Positions 17,673 through 26,449 of a stretch of DNA of 62,925 bases are shown one piece after another. Each line of letters begins with the position of its first letter. The stretch's first letter is position 1. A program made the position numbers and the translations under genes. Source of the DNA: Bdellovibrionales bacterium RIFOXYC1_FULL_37_79 (GTDB lineage Bacteria > Bdellovibrionota > Bacteriovoracia > Bacteriovoracales > Bacteriovoracaceae); NCBI GenBank assembly GCA_001770015.1, contig MEQB01000040.1, positions 1-62,925 on the forward strand, read 5' to 3'. A model generated the notes under the pieces. It had not been told where the DNA came from and did no database searches. It saw nothing but the letters and a program-made list of their open reading frames with translations.

Positions 17673-18713
17673 ATGAAAACAACCAAGACCAACCTACTTT
17701 TTGCAGAATTTATCAACGCCGCTGGTTACCAAGAACGCATTTTACAAGCGATCGTGCATTACAGCTCACTTTCCAGCGATGTCAACGTACTTAATCTGTG
17801 TGTAAAAATGCATGATGATTTATTCATCCTGCTAACCGACAATATTTTGTGCAAAGGTTTCTATTTGGCCGAAGAGAGCCAAAACCCCTCCCCCAGAGAA
17901 ACCTTGAGTCACTTTCAATCCTCCATGAAAGTGATTGAATACCTGCTTAAAATGAACCTGCATACTGACTATCTGACCAAGACTGTAACCAAGATCATTA
18001 ATTTAATTTATCAACATGCCCAGTTGTTGCATGAGGAAATTATCAAAAAAACCAATCTCACGATCGACTATCCGAGGGTTAACCTGACCCAGATGCAAGA
18101 CCAATCTCAAAACATGGCCGTACCATTGTTTTATTTAGATGACCAGAGATTCGAATTGGATGAATCTCAAACACCGGTTTTTTCCCTGGATTTTAGAAGA
18201 ATCGATCGTTGTAATGAACTCATCAAAGACGGTCACCAGAAAATATTCGAAAAAAAATACCCCGAGGCCCTGGACCGTTTTCTCAAAGCGGCCAGCTATA
18301 ACGCCACCGCAGAAGTGCTCACCTTGATTGGCTGGAGTTATTCCTTAACAGGAAATATACCAAAGGCCCGGGAATACTGTCTTAAGGCCATAAAAAAAGA
18401 TCCAGACTTTGGCCCGCCCTACAACGATATGGGAAACTACTTGCTCATTGAAAACCGTCTGGATGAATCCCTCAAATGGTTTGACCTGGCCAAAAAATGC
18501 CGAAATTATCAGCACCGGGAATATCCGTTTATCAACGCCGGCAAGGCCTATATTAACAAAAAAGAATTTGCCAAGGCCCTCATGGAGTTTGAAAAGGCAC
18601 TGACGTTTACCCCCTACAATAAGGAATTAACCGAGACCATCAACCGCCTTAAATCATCTTTAAAAAATACCTATATCAAAGAAACTTTTTTAGAAGATGC
18701 ACCTCTACAATAA
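17673..18713 (+). CDS. Tetratricopeptide-repeat protein
   Basis: This is a 346-residue cytoplasmic protein without signal peptide. The N-terminal half is helical (flagellar FliS-like length and pattern, but not assignable). The C-terminal half has at least three TPR units (about residues 190-320; A..LIGWSYSLTGNIPKAREY, PPYNDMGNYLLIENRLDESLKWF, FINAGKAYINKKEFAKALMEF). TPR arrays bind other proteins; the partner is unknown. It lies 17 nt before the Nif3-like gene and probably heads this operon. Confidence 0.82.
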   Translation: MKTTKTNLLFAEFINAAGYQERILQAIVHYSSLSSDVNVLNLCVKMHDDLFILLTDNILCKGFYLAEESQNPSPRETLSHFQSSMKVIEYLLKMNLHTDYLTKTVTKIINLIYQHAQLLHEEIIKKTNLTIDYPRVNLTQMQDQSQNMAVPLFYLDDQRFELDESQTPVFSLDFRRIDRCNELIKDGHQKIFEKKYPEALDRFLKAASYNATAEVLTLIGWSYSLTGNIPKAREYCLKAIKKDPDFGPPYNDMGNYLLIENRLDESLKWFDLAKKCRNYQHREYPFINAGKAYINKKEFAKALMEFEKALTFTPYNKELTETINRLKSSLKNTYIKETFLEDAPLQ

Positions 18714-18730
18714 AAACATCGGAATGGATT

Positions 18731-19498
18731 ATGCTTTTAACCAGAGATAAATTAGATCTTTTTTTAAATCAGTATTTGGATGTAAAAAAATTTGACGACT
18801 ATTGCTTGAATGGACTGCAAGTGGAGGGACGACAACCCATCAAAAAAATATGCTTTAGTGTTTCAGCATCTAGGGAAAATATAGAAAAAGCCGTATCGAT
18901 GAAGGCCTGTGCCATGATTGTTCATCACGGAATTTTTTGGAAAAATAATCCAGTAGATTCCATCAAGGGTCCACTAAAAAACCGGCTTGTCCCGCTTATT
19001 AAAAATGATATCAATTTATTCAGTTACCACTTACCTCTTGATGGGCACAAAAAAATTGGTAATGCTGCAGTCATTGCTGCCCAACTTGGCCTTTTAAAAG
19101 TGCAACCATTTTGTTTATACAAAGGAGCTTTTATTGGCGTCAAAGGATGTTTTAAAAGTAAAACCTCCCCTGCGGTTTTGGAAAAAAAACTGGAGCACTT
19201 GCTTAAGCATAAAATAGTAGTATCAACCCCATCTGCAACTTTAGGTTTACGCACCATGGGCATCATCACCGGAGGTGGTGGATCATTTTATAAATACGCC
19301 AGTAAAGATCAGCTGGATTCTTATTTGACCGGAGAAATCAGCGAAAATGACTGGTTTGATGCCAAAGAATCAGGGCTGTGCCTCTTTGCCGGTGGACACA
19401 ATGCCACCGAAGAGTTTGGTATCCTTGCCTTAATGAAACTTATCGAAAAAAAATTTAAAATAGACTGTGAATTTATAAAATCTTATAATCCCATCTAA
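18731..19498 (+). CDS. Nif3-like dinuclear metal-centre protein (YbgI family)
   Basis: This 255-residue member of the Nif3/YbgI family forms toroidal hexamers with two metal ions per subunit. The metal ligands fit IVHHGIFW (His pair), YHLPLDGH and the C-terminal GGHNATEEFG. The family is sometimes annotated GTP cyclohydrolase 1 type 2, but its true substrate remains uncertain. LNGLQVEG at the N-terminus is a strong signature. It lies directly downstream of the TPR gene and just before two small exported-protein genes. Confidence 0.93.
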   Translation: MLLTRDKLDLFLNQYLDVKKFDDYCLNGLQVEGRQPIKKICFSVSASRENIEKAVSMKACAMIVHHGIFWKNNPVDSIKGPLKNRLVPLIKNDINLFSYHLPLDGHKKIGNAAVIAAQLGLLKVQPFCLYKGAFIGVKGCFKSKTSPAVLEKKLEHLLKHKIVVSTPSATLGLRTMGIITGGGGSFYKYASKDQLDSYLTGEISENDWFDAKESGLCLFAGGHNATEEFGILALMKLIEKKFKIDCEFIKSYNPI

Positions 19499-19515
19499 AC
19501 CTCCAGGATAATATT

Positions 19516-19746
19516 ATGAAAATTTGTTTTTTAATCACTGTATTTTGTATGCTTTTACTTACCACGTTGGCATCAGGGCTTAAGACTGAAGATTTAAAAA
19601 ACACGGTCATTGACACCAGTACCAAGAGTTCGGAAAATATAAATCCCGAAGAACAAAAAAAAATCCAAGAGGCCCTCACCAACTATCAAAAAAAAATAGA
19701 AGAAAATAATAAAGTTCTAGAAGAAATCGACAAAAACGATAAATAG
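19516..19746 (+). CDS. Small exported charged protein
   Basis: This 76-residue protein has a signal peptide (MKICFLITVFCMLLLTTLASG). The mature part is a short Lys/Glu/Asn-rich helix likely to form a coiled coil (EEQKKIQEALTNYQKKIEENN). It is of no recognised family. It lies 17 nt after the Nif3-like gene and 11 nt before the next exported protein, so it is part of the same operon. Confidence 0.65.
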   Translation: MKICFLITVFCMLLLTTLASGLKTEDLKNTVIDTSTKSSENINPEEQKKIQEALTNYQKKIEENNKVLEEIDKNDK

Positions 19747-19757
19747 GAGTGTCCATT

Positions 19758-20438
19758 ATGATCAAAACATTATTTCTTATCACCATGCTTTTGCCCGCCA
19801 CTATTTTTGGACAAGGTTTTGAAAATTTCAAAATAGGAGAAGGTGCGAAATACTATATAAAAACGCAAAATAACGCTGATGTGGAAGTATCCATCTATTT
19901 TGCGGATGTAAAAAAAGAAAGTATCTCGGTGGAATTTTTTATGGATGCACAAAACACGCTTGTTCCAGTAAAACTCTACCAACAATTCCTGCTTTCAAAA
20001 AAAACTGATGGAAGTCTTACGATCAAAGAAGGCTATATTCAAGGGCCTGATCAAAAACATCCCCAAAAAATGAGTAGCGACTCATTTAGTAATCATAATG
20101 GGATTGAATTAAATGATTTTCTTTTTAGTGATGAAAAAACACTAAACACCGCTTTAGTTGAGGTCGCTACCTTGAAAACCCAAGCCGGAACTCTTTCTGC
20201 CAATCACTATCGTAAATCACATAACAACCAGACGGTGGACTTTTGGATTGCAAAAGAAGCAAAACCACTCGGACTGGTCAAATTAGTATCAACTGGCTCC
20301 AAAAATTCCAACCAAAACTATGAGCTTGAACTGATTTCACTATTAAAAAATGTCAAAGCGGCCATCAATCCTAAAGAGGCCAAAAAAATGGATGCAAAAG
20401 GAAAGGCCTTAATCAATACGCCGCTTAAATGGTGGTAA
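19758..20438 (+). CDS. Exported protein of unknown function
   Basis: This is a 226-residue protein with a signal peptide (MIKTLFLITMLLPATIFGQG). The mature region is rich in alternating beta-type sequence without cysteines. A start at ATG 19758 is chosen because GGAG (19746-19749) is correctly spaced; an in-frame GTG at 19749 coincides with the ribosome site itself. It is last in the plus-strand operon that begins with the TPR gene. It is probably periplasmic; no function is assigned. Confidence 0.72.
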   Translation: MIKTLFLITMLLPATIFGQGFENFKIGEGAKYYIKTQNNADVEVSIYFADVKKESISVEFFMDAQNTLVPVKLYQQFLLSKKTDGSLTIKEGYIQGPDQKHPQKMSSDSFSNHNGIELNDFLFSDEKTLNTALVEVATLKTQAGTLSANHYRKSHNNQTVDFWIAKEAKPLGLVKLVSTGSKNSNQNYELELISLLKNVKAAINPKEAKKMDAKGKALINTPLKWW

Positions 20439-20454
20439 GATATAAAAATTTTTC

Positions 20455-20472
20455 CACGATAATAATATCGTG
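20455..20472 (-). terminator. Weak hairpin terminator after fic
   Basis: CACGATA (20455-20461) and TATCGTG (20466-20472) form a 7-bp stem with a 4-nt loop. On the minus strand it is followed by GGAAAAATTTTT. It lies between two convergent genes, where a terminator is expected. Confidence 0.4.
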
Positions 20473-20483
20473 TCCATAGCTAG

Positions 20484-21761
20484 TTATCTTGCTTGCAAAA
20501 GTCTTTGAGCTCTCTCTAAGGCCAAATCTATATCACTCCCATATGGCCTAGATAAAATGGCGATGAGTTCTTCAGCAGCATAAATTCGTTTTCGATTCTC
20601 TAATTCCCGGAACCTGATAATTTTTTTTCTCTTTAAGGCATTAATTGCATCTACGCTGGCAGTTTTAGAAATGCCAAGTTCCTTTTCAAGAAAGGACGAG
20701 CAAATTATAGGATTAGTTAGCATTAACTTTAAAGCACGTCTAGGAGCAGAATTATCCCTAAATTTTGATATTTCCTGCCATTTCCTTTCCAGTTCAATTA
20801 TAGCTTTCCTAGTTTCTCTATTTTCCTGATCAGTTTCTATGATGGCATTACAAATAAATTCTATCATGGGAATATAGTTTAATTTCTTCTGGGCACTTTC
20901 CAGAGATTTTCTATAATCATCTTTATATTTTTCGACATAACCAGATAGATAAAGCGGCATATATCCTGAGCATACCATTTGGAGTGGCCAGAGCATCCTG
21001 CCAGTGCGCCCATTTCCATCTGTAAAGGGATGAACTGCTTCAAAATGAACGTGACCAATCGCCATTCTGATTGGTAAGCTTGGGCCTCCTACTGAAGCAT
21101 CGCCAAGCTGTGCCAGTTTTTCATCGCCAAGCCAATCTAGTACCTCTCTTAAACATCTTTTAACTTGTGAAGGTGGAGCTGGATTATAAATGGAATTTTC
21201 TCTTCTAAGTCCTCCTCCAATAATCACAATCGAACCTGATTTTCCCTCTGTCCTTAAACTGCCTGGAATCCCCGTAGCAAACGGATCGTTTTCAACAATT
21301 TTTTTATGAATTTTACATATAAAATCCTCATTAAAAATTTTTTCTTTTTTCTGCTTTGCCACTTCTATCATCTCTTCAAGTATGTTGGCATAACATCTAA
21401 CTGCCTGATGCTGATTTTTTCCTTCGTTTTTATCACAGATTTCACCTGGAGTCAGAGCATGATCTATAGTTGACCACGTTCCTTCCAATCTGGAAGAGCA
21501 AACCACTTCTTGTCTGACAAATAAATAGTGAATCAATTTATCTAATGGAGTCGCTTTATCTATAGAAGGTAGTCCCCCAATTACCTTGAGTGCAACGGAT
21601 AATAACTTGGCAGGCAACTGACCATCTATTTTTTCAGGAGGAGCCGGAGGAACTACAAAATAAATGTTTTCAAACCCAACAGATTTTATTTTGGTAGCGC
21701 CATAACCTCTCTCTTTTGTAAAAGGTGTCCTAAGTTGAATGTGTAATTCTTTAAGATTCAT
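20484..21761 (-). CDS. Fic-domain AMP-transferase with N-terminal inhibitory motif and C-terminal winged helix
   Basis: Fic enzymes usually transfer AMP from ATP to a target protein. The active-site loop HPFTDGNGRTGR (residues 244-255, catalytic His244) is complete. A class II-type inhibitory motif, (S/T)xxxE(G/N), is present as SSRLEG at residues 89-94, so the enzyme is self-inhibited by its own N-terminal helix. After the Fic core, residues 340-415 look like a winged helix (ICSSFLEKELGISKTASVDAINAL), as in the common DUF4172/Fic-HTH architecture. It has its own putative operator upstream, and no antitoxin gene is adjacent. It is probably an accessory stress or self-regulation gene. Confidence 0.93.
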   Translation of the reverse strand: MNLKELHIQLRTPFTKERGYGATKIKSVGFENIYFVVPPAPPEKIDGQLPAKLLSVALKVIGGLPSIDKATPLDKLIHYLFVRQEVVCSSRLEGTWSTIDHALTPGEICDKNEGKNQHQAVRCYANILEEMIEVAKQKKEKIFNEDFICKIHKKIVENDPFATGIPGSLRTEGKSGSIVIIGGGLRRENSIYNPAPPSQVKRCLREVLDWLGDEKLAQLGDASVGGPSLPIRMAIGHVHFEAVHPFTDGNGRTGRMLWPLQMVCSGYMPLYLSGYVEKYKDDYRKSLESAQKKLNYIPMIEFICNAIIETDQENRETRKAIIELERKWQEISKFRDNSAPRRALKLMLTNPIICSSFLEKELGISKTASVDAINALKRKKIIRFRELENRKRIYAAEELIAILSRPYGSDIDLALERAQRLLQAR

Positions 21762-21773
21762 ATGACACCTAAA

Positions 21774-21850
21774 ATAACCTGGTTTTGTTTCTAATTAAAA
21801 CCAGGTTATCACAATAACCCGGTTTTTAGCAACCAATAAAACAGGTTAAC
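21774..21850. promoter_or_regulatory. Palindromic operator cluster upstream of the Fic gene
   Basis: A perfect 13-bp inverted repeat (ATAACCTGGTTTT, 21774-21786; AAAACCAGGTTAT, 21797-21809) is centred about 30 nt before the Fic ATG. A third half-site, ATAACCCGGTTTT (21814-21826, one mismatch), and a degenerate fourth, AAAACAGGTTAA (21839-21850), follow. The spacing and proximity to the start suggest binding of a dimeric regulator, most simply the Fic protein's own winged helix. There is no T-run typical of a terminator. Confidence 0.6.
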
Positions 21851-22102
21851 AACTTGTACCAATTGAGCCTTCTTATGATTGAAATTTTAATCCTAAGAGT
21901 GAAGTCGGAAGTTGTAAAAAAAAATCGGCCCTTATTAAAAAAGCACCAGAAATTTAATCAGAATAAATAACGGGCATTTTAGCGTTTTAAACAATTATCT
22001 TTTCATCAACAAAAACTCTCCTTTGTTTTCACATCAACAAAGTTTCTGGAGACAAAAAGCAGTTGAATCCATCTATAAAAATCACCAAGAAGAAATCCAT
22101 TA
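21851..22102. other. Intergenic, nothing recognised
   Basis: Together with the operator region this forms the 341-nt gap between the Fic gene and the next minus-strand gene. No conserved site, hairpin with T-run or small gene is supported. Confidence 0.4.
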
Positions 22103-22651
22103 TTATTTCATAAAAACAAAGCTAAAATCATGTGATCCGCTTTGGGGGTCAACTAGCGACCATGAATCGTTTATCCTAATGGCCACTTTTTGATGACTGA
22201 TCAGGCTATCATCATATCTCCAACCGCCATCACAATACCACCGATTATTATAGGAGGCATAAACCGCAGGACAATTCTGTTCGTTAAATAACACATTTTG
22301 AAATTTACCCGTAAATCTATTATCATTGGCAGCATACTCTAAAAAGATGGACTGATTATAAGTGCTTCTCTGTCCACCTTCACTCACTAAATATGCTTCA
22401 ACAACGTCTGATGAAGTAATAGCCCCCCCCGCCTGCACATTGATCCAAATATTAGTAGCGTACATCCGCATATTAAGAGTCTGTCCACTAACATCCTCAT
22501 TTCTATTAATCATATAATCCAAAGAAAATTTTATGCTTCCAGTGTCAGAATTCGACATAAAAGACTGGTGACTCCAATCATCTGCTAAAACCGTAGAAAT
22601 ACTGATAAGCAGTACACATAAACAACTAATACCAAACCGTTTTATTTTCAT
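22103..22651 (-). CDS. Secreted protein of unknown function, beta-rich
   Basis: This 182-residue protein has a signal peptide ending at VLADD and a strong ribosome site (GGGAGGGG). The mature chain is rich in Tyr, Asn, Ser and Trp with predicted beta strands, and has two cysteines (NCPAVY, WYCDGG) that could form a disulfide. It resembles small adhesin- or lectin-like exoproteins in composition only. It is the last gene of the minus-strand array of short secreted proteins. Confidence 0.72.
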   Translation of the reverse strand: MKIKRFGISCLCVLLISISTVLADDWSHQSFMSNSDTGSIKFSLDYMINRNEDVSGQTLNMRMYATNIWINVQAGGAITSSDVVEAYLVSEGGQRSTYNQSIFLEYAANDNRFTGKFQNVLFNEQNCPAVYASYNNRWYCDGGWRYDDSLISHQKVAIRINDSWSLVDPQSGSHDFSFVFMK

Positions 22652-22880
22652 AATCCCCTCCCAGAGGCTGCATCAAAAAAAAATGATCTCTGACTTATAG
22701 TAGAAATTAAAATCAAAAGCAACGTACTATGAAAAACATTCAACTCGGAGTAAGGACTGAAAATTCTTCTATGTACGGCCTGACTTTTAGGGATACCTTG
22801 CTTTAAAAAAATTAAAGCCGTTCAAATAATTGAACAAAATCTTCGCATGATAAATTGAACCATACTCCATCTTTTAGTAA

Positions 22881-23291
22881 TTATTTACAAATTAATCTTC
22901 CATTATCGTCTGTTGCTATAATTTTTTTTCCTCCAGATTGAAAAATAAATCCAAACGACATTTCATTTGGAGTACCAGATATCTCAGTATATGTTTTCCC
23001 GTCTATATTAAGGATTAACATTTTCCCATCATATGGCACAAAATAACCTATTGCATCTTGAACTGAATGAAGGTCGGTGACCTCTTCTTGAATATTTGCA
23101 AACGCTTTAGCCGCTATGATTATTTGTTGTCTTAAAATTAGTGGTAATTCCTCTGCTGTATTTTTACTTAGATCTTTTAGATTAAGCTCAAACATAACCT
23201 CTGGTGTGAATTGCTCCAATGTACATGCTTGATCACCAGAGTAAGCTGTATTTAAAAAAAATATACTTATCAAAATTAAAAATGATTTCAT
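22881..23291 (-). CDS. Secreted protein of unknown function
   Basis: This 136-residue protein has a signal peptide (MKSFLILISIFFLNTAYSG), a cysteine immediately after it and one at the C-terminus, possibly bridged. The start is supported by GAGAGGG upstream. No family is recognised. It belongs to the secreted-protein array. Confidence 0.7.
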   Translation of the reverse strand: MKSFLILISIFFLNTAYSGDQACTLEQFTPEVMFELNLKDLSKNTAEELPLILRQQIIIAAKAFANIQEEVTDLHSVQDAIGYFVPYDGKMLILNIDGKTYTEISGTPNEMSFGFIFQSGGKKIIATDDNGRLICK

Positions 23292-23313
23292 ATGCCCTCT
23301 CTCATTTATTTCA

Positions 23314-23339
23314 GACAGGCTCGATTAGTTGAGCCTATC
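23314..23339. repeat. Intercistronic hairpin
   Basis: AGACAGGCTC and GAGCCTATCT pair with one mismatch around an 8-nt loop, between two minus-strand genes. There is no following T-run, so a classical terminator is unlikely. Confidence 0.3.
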
Positions 23340-23370
23340 TTTGTATATAGTTATTAACCCAAGCCAAGAA

Positions 23371-23697
23371 TTAAGCATTATCTCCAAGAGATTGTTGCGT
23401 AACGATAGTACAAGATTGAGCATCGAGCAAAAGAGCAAAGTAATTTTGATAGTAACCATTTGATTCAGTTAAAAAGAAAACTTCTACGTTTGATTTAGTA
23501 TTATTATAAAATTCGCCAAAATAGGCTTGACCTTCTTCACCAGGTTCTAAGATCCGGCTTTTCTCGGTGAGCAAGCTGATATTTTTGTTCTGTGAGCTAT
23601 TGATATCAATGATTGCTCGTGTAACCGTTTGTAAGCACCCAGCATAAGCTCCAGTAGAAAGAAGAGTCACAAAAATAATAGTTGTAAGTTTTTTCAT
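23371..23697 (-). CDS. Small secreted protein of unknown function
   Basis: This 108-residue protein has a signal peptide (MKKLTTIIFVTLLSTGAYAG) and a Cys pair (CLQT near the new N-terminus, SCTIV near the end). The start is supported by GGGGAG. No family is recognised. It belongs to the same minus-strand array. Confidence 0.68.
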   Translation of the reverse strand: MKKLTTIIFVTLLSTGAYAGCLQTVTRAIIDINSSQNKNISLLTEKSRILEPGEEGQAYFGEFYNNTKSNVEVFFLTESNGYYQNYFALLLDAQSCTIVTQQSLGDNA

Positions 23698-23773
23698 ACA
23701 TTCTCCCCAAAATTGTTAACCGCATTTTTTATAGTAGATACCATCATATTGTAAGTTATTTGTATTTGCGGTT

Positions 23774-23832
23774 CACGGTTCTAATCTGCCACTACTTGCG
23801 TCTAACATGATCGTTCGTAGATAAGAACCGTG
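23774..23832. repeat. Long-loop inverted repeat downstream of an A-family gene
   Basis: CACGGTTCT (23774-23782) and AGAACCGTG (23824-23832) are perfect inverted repeats 41 nt apart. They lie directly after the stop of the A-family gene. They are too far apart for a simple terminator; they may be a remnant boundary or protein site. They are absent downstream of the second A copy. Confidence 0.4.
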
Positions 23833-23845
23833 TACTTTTAACGAA

Positions 23846-24244
23846 TCAAAATTTTTTCATTGAACAAAAACCACGAATAATGGAATTATTATCACGCATT
23901 CTACGCATATCAACTTCTATTTTATCTCCAACGACTTCGCTATTTGTTCTAGCGACAACACCTGAAAGCACATCTTTAATTTCTAAGAAGACTCCAGTTT
24001 TATTGGGGTCACCGAATATCTCTTCACTAATGAGGATTTCAAAATTGTCAATTTCACCGGTAGCAGATGTGGCGAGTTTATCGCTTAAAATTTCCATTTT
24101 TACTTCCACGGGATTTTCCCATTTCCTTGTTTCAAAATTAAATTTTTGAAGCTCTACCTTGCAGACTGCACTTGGCAGATTCACTACTGCGAATGACATT
24201 TGGGAAACCAATAAAATTATTGCTGCTAATAATAAGTTCTTCAT
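23846..24244 (-). CDS. A-family small secreted protein (copy 1)
   Basis: This 132-residue protein has the signal peptide MKNLLLAAIILLVSQMSFAV. The start is fixed by AAAGGAG upstream, so the frame open to 24271 is not used. The mature domain has two cysteines (AVCKVEL, GFCSMK) that probably pair. It is nearly identical in DNA and protein to the gene at 26450-26842, so the two arose by recent duplication. The same leader and signal peptide also precede the chimeric gene at 26923-27354. Function unknown; presumed periplasmic or secreted. Confidence 0.72.
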   Translation of the reverse strand: MKNLLLAAIILLVSQMSFAVVNLPSAVCKVELQKFNFETRKWENPVEVKMEILSDKLATSATGEIDNFEILISEEIFGDPNKTGVFLEIKDVLSGVVARTNSEVVGDKIEVDMRRMRDNNSIIRGFCSMKKF

Positions 24245-24246
24245 AA

Positions 24247-24372
24247 TTTTTTTCTCCTTTGTTGCTATCAACTTTTTTTTGAATAGTTTCTTTTAAATCG
24301 TTTTTGAATTAAAAACAATGAGAGGGGACGTATATGTGCGCCAAAGCTGACCCCATATGAAATTATTTCATG
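24247..24372. repeat. Direct repeat, copy 1 (partner 27357-27484)
   Basis: About 125 nt containing the upstream leader of an A-type gene plus the last codons of a B-type gene are nearly identical at the two places. They share the hairpin-like segment between GGGGACG and GACCCC, and the palindrome ATGAAATTATTTCAT. They mark the B-to-A junction of a duplicated unit. Confidence 0.8.
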
Positions 24373-24915
24373 CTCTTCTTATAATTGATTATTATATGAG
24401 CAATGTCTTGCAGACGAAGTGGCTCATATCGAGATTCGGCACAATAATAAATATGTGGTGTAAAAAACCTACCATCCCTATCCTTGCCTACTATCGCATT
24501 GTCATAAATATAAGCAGCAAGACCATCCCTAGTCCAAATATTTTCTCTGATAATGGATCGGTCAAAAAAACTGTAGAAATGTAAAAACTCATACATTTCG
24601 CTGGAAGCGATACCGCATTCACTAAAAACTGTTAGATCATTAATTTCTCGTAAACTGTAATTATGGTCAAAAGCATAGGCTCTTTTCACGGATTGAAGTA
24701 CCAGCCTATGATCAATTTCTAAAATTTTATTGGCCCTAATTTTTTTACCTGTTAATAAGAAATTGGCGCGTTCCATTTCTTCATAAACATCATATTTATA
24801 AAGACGAGCATTAATTAATTTCACGGGCCCTTTGACTATCTAAGTCTCCTTGCAGTTCAGTAATCCTATAGATCATTTCATGGGTTATGGTAGCGACTTT
24901 ATTAATACAATCCAG
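24363..24915 (-). pseudogene. Truncated B-family copy
   Basis: This stretch is almost identical to the 3' 550 nt of the intact B gene (27666-28212). It begins abruptly near 24915, inside the coding sequence, and lacks the signal peptide and first 180 or so residues. A 4-nt insertion near 24818 shifts the frame relative to the intact gene. A downstream GTG (24824) could start a 153-residue remnant, but it would have no export signal. I read it as a decaying duplicate. Confidence 0.8.
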
Positions 24916-24932
24916 CTATGGTGAGTTCGGTG

Positions 24933-24967
24933 AAAGACCCATCCAAGTGGAGTGCGTATGGGTCTTT
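24933..24967. repeat. Perfect 10-bp hairpin at a duplication boundary
   Basis: AAAGACCCAT (24933-24942) and ATGGGTCTTT (24958-24967) are perfect inverted repeats with a 15-nt loop, followed on the plus strand by TTTTAG. It sits 18 nt outside the breakpoint of the truncated B copy. It may be a terminator in the plus direction or a remnant of a mobile unit. Confidence 0.5.
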
Positions 24968-25020
24968 TAGATTTCAGGAGAAAGGATTTGAATCCTACAA
25001 GTCCAGCTTTGTGTCTTGAA

Positions 25021-26094
25021 CTATTCAATTACGGTTAATTTTAAATTAGATCTTCCCATTAGCTTATCTTGAAATATATAAGTGCTCGGGTCTATGGTTA
25101 CTCCAGAGTGACTCCAAAGTATTTCACATTTTATGACCTTATTGGTTGTATTCACAGGATTGCAATTACCTGCAAGAGCCAGCATTAACTTTTCACCTTT
25201 AAATTGTTCAAGATAAGTACCATTTACTCTTTGATCTAACTTTTCAAAAAAGGCATAAAGTTCTAATCGATTATTGTAATTGCTATCGATATAACCAAAA
25301 GATTTTTTATAATAGGGCTCACTAATCTTAAAAGTTGCACCATTTTCATTATTATTATCCTTTAATAGTTCAAAGTTTAAATCAAGAGAGACGATGTCGC
25401 CATCTATCAGGCCCATAGTTCCAGAAATGGAATACTCTTGCGAGAAAAAGTTACTTGAAACTGTTGCGGGCATATTACTGTTGGATGGATCATTACTACT
25501 ATTATCAAGCTCAACTTTATAAGTAATCATCCGCTCTTGAGGTTTTTCAAACGTATTAGCAATTTTATCATAAATACAATCGATATCATGATCTGGTTTT
25601 CTATAATTTTCTTTTGTTGAACTTCCTACTTCATATTGCCACCATGGCATCGTATGAATATTCTTGTGTTTATAAAGAAGTTGTTGTTTTTTATTTTTCC
25701 ATATTATTCTCGTATTCTCATCACCATTTGCATAAGGATCGTTATAAGAGAATTTTTCCAATAAGATGATGTCACCATTTGATTTTGTAGTCATTGTAGT
25801 AACAGTTGCTGTTCTAGCTCCTCCTCCGCCAATTTGAAAAGGTTGGTAATTTTCTTGAGTACCAATATTTATATTAGAAAATTGCTTATTTATATTTTTT
25901 CTATCTATACTCCATAACACCAACGAAGCTTGCCGTTCTTCGTCCTTGTAGATCCCTAAATTCGTTGGACAGTAATTTGTAAAATGTTCACCTTTAAGGT
26001 TTTTTACTAATTTATATTCACCAACCATTGTCCAAGTATTGGCAAATAGAAAATTTGAAAATAATAATGCCATGATAGTGATAGGTGTTTTCAT
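25021..26094 (-). CDS. Secreted protein of unknown function
   Basis: This 357-residue protein has the signal peptide MKTPITIMALLFSNFLFANT and a polar, beta-prone mature domain. It has cysteines at NYCPTN, DCIYD, GNCNP and KCEIL. It contains a charged Asn/Ser-rich middle (DNSSNDPSNSN). No family is recognised. It lies between two copies of the A/B duplication and was not itself duplicated, so it was probably an original resident of the locus. Confidence 0.7.
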   Translation of the reverse strand: MKTPITIMALLFSNFLFANTWTMVGEYKLVKNLKGEHFTNYCPTNLGIYKDEERQASLVLWSIDRKNINKQFSNINIGTQENYQPFQIGGGGARTATVTTMTTKSNGDIILLEKFSYNDPYANGDENTRIIWKNKKQQLLYKHKNIHTMPWWQYEVGSSTKENYRKPDHDIDCIYDKIANTFEKPQERMITYKVELDNSSNDPSNSNMPATVSSNFFSQEYSISGTMGLIDGDIVSLDLNFELLKDNNNENGATFKISEPYYKKSFGYIDSNYNNRLELYAFFEKLDQRVNGTYLEQFKGEKLMLALAGNCNPVNTTNKVIKCEILWSHSGVTIDPSTYIFQDKLMGRSNLKLTVIE

Positions 26095-26449
26095 GTATAT
26101 TCTCCCTTTGATTATAGATTTCGTGCTTCAGTATAGGAGAAGAAATAAATTTTGAGAATCCAAATTAACACATTGTGTAAATACTACTCGCATCTCTATT
26201 ATTTACAGAGTCATCCCAAGGGTTAACATACTGAAAATAGATATAGCGAACCAAGGATAGGTTGTTATCTACAGTGCTGAGATAAACAGGACCACCTGAA
26301 GCTCTACTCTATCTGTATGGATTTCTTCGAGGTAAAATGAATTATTTTTAATTCTCGGCCTAAAAACTAAAGTTGAAAAAAAACATGACCGATACTAGCG
26401 AACCTCCCAAAAGTTTGGTACTGCCCCTAGCATCAGCCACCTATCAAGA
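26095..26449. other. Intergenic 355 nt, nothing recognised
   Basis: This stretch separates the 357-residue secreted protein from the second A copy. I see no gene, no convincing terminator and no repeat shared with the other A/B junctions. Confidence 0.4.

Noticed and set aside
21774-21809. Inverted repeat as terminator of an RNA upstream of the Fic gene
   Set aside because: No T-run follows on either strand and no upstream gene points toward it; an operator is the simpler reading.
24975-25015. tRNA-like T-arm (GGATTTGAATCC)
   Set aside because: The stem-loop lengths do not fit a T arm, and no acceptor, D or anticodon arms can be formed upstream.
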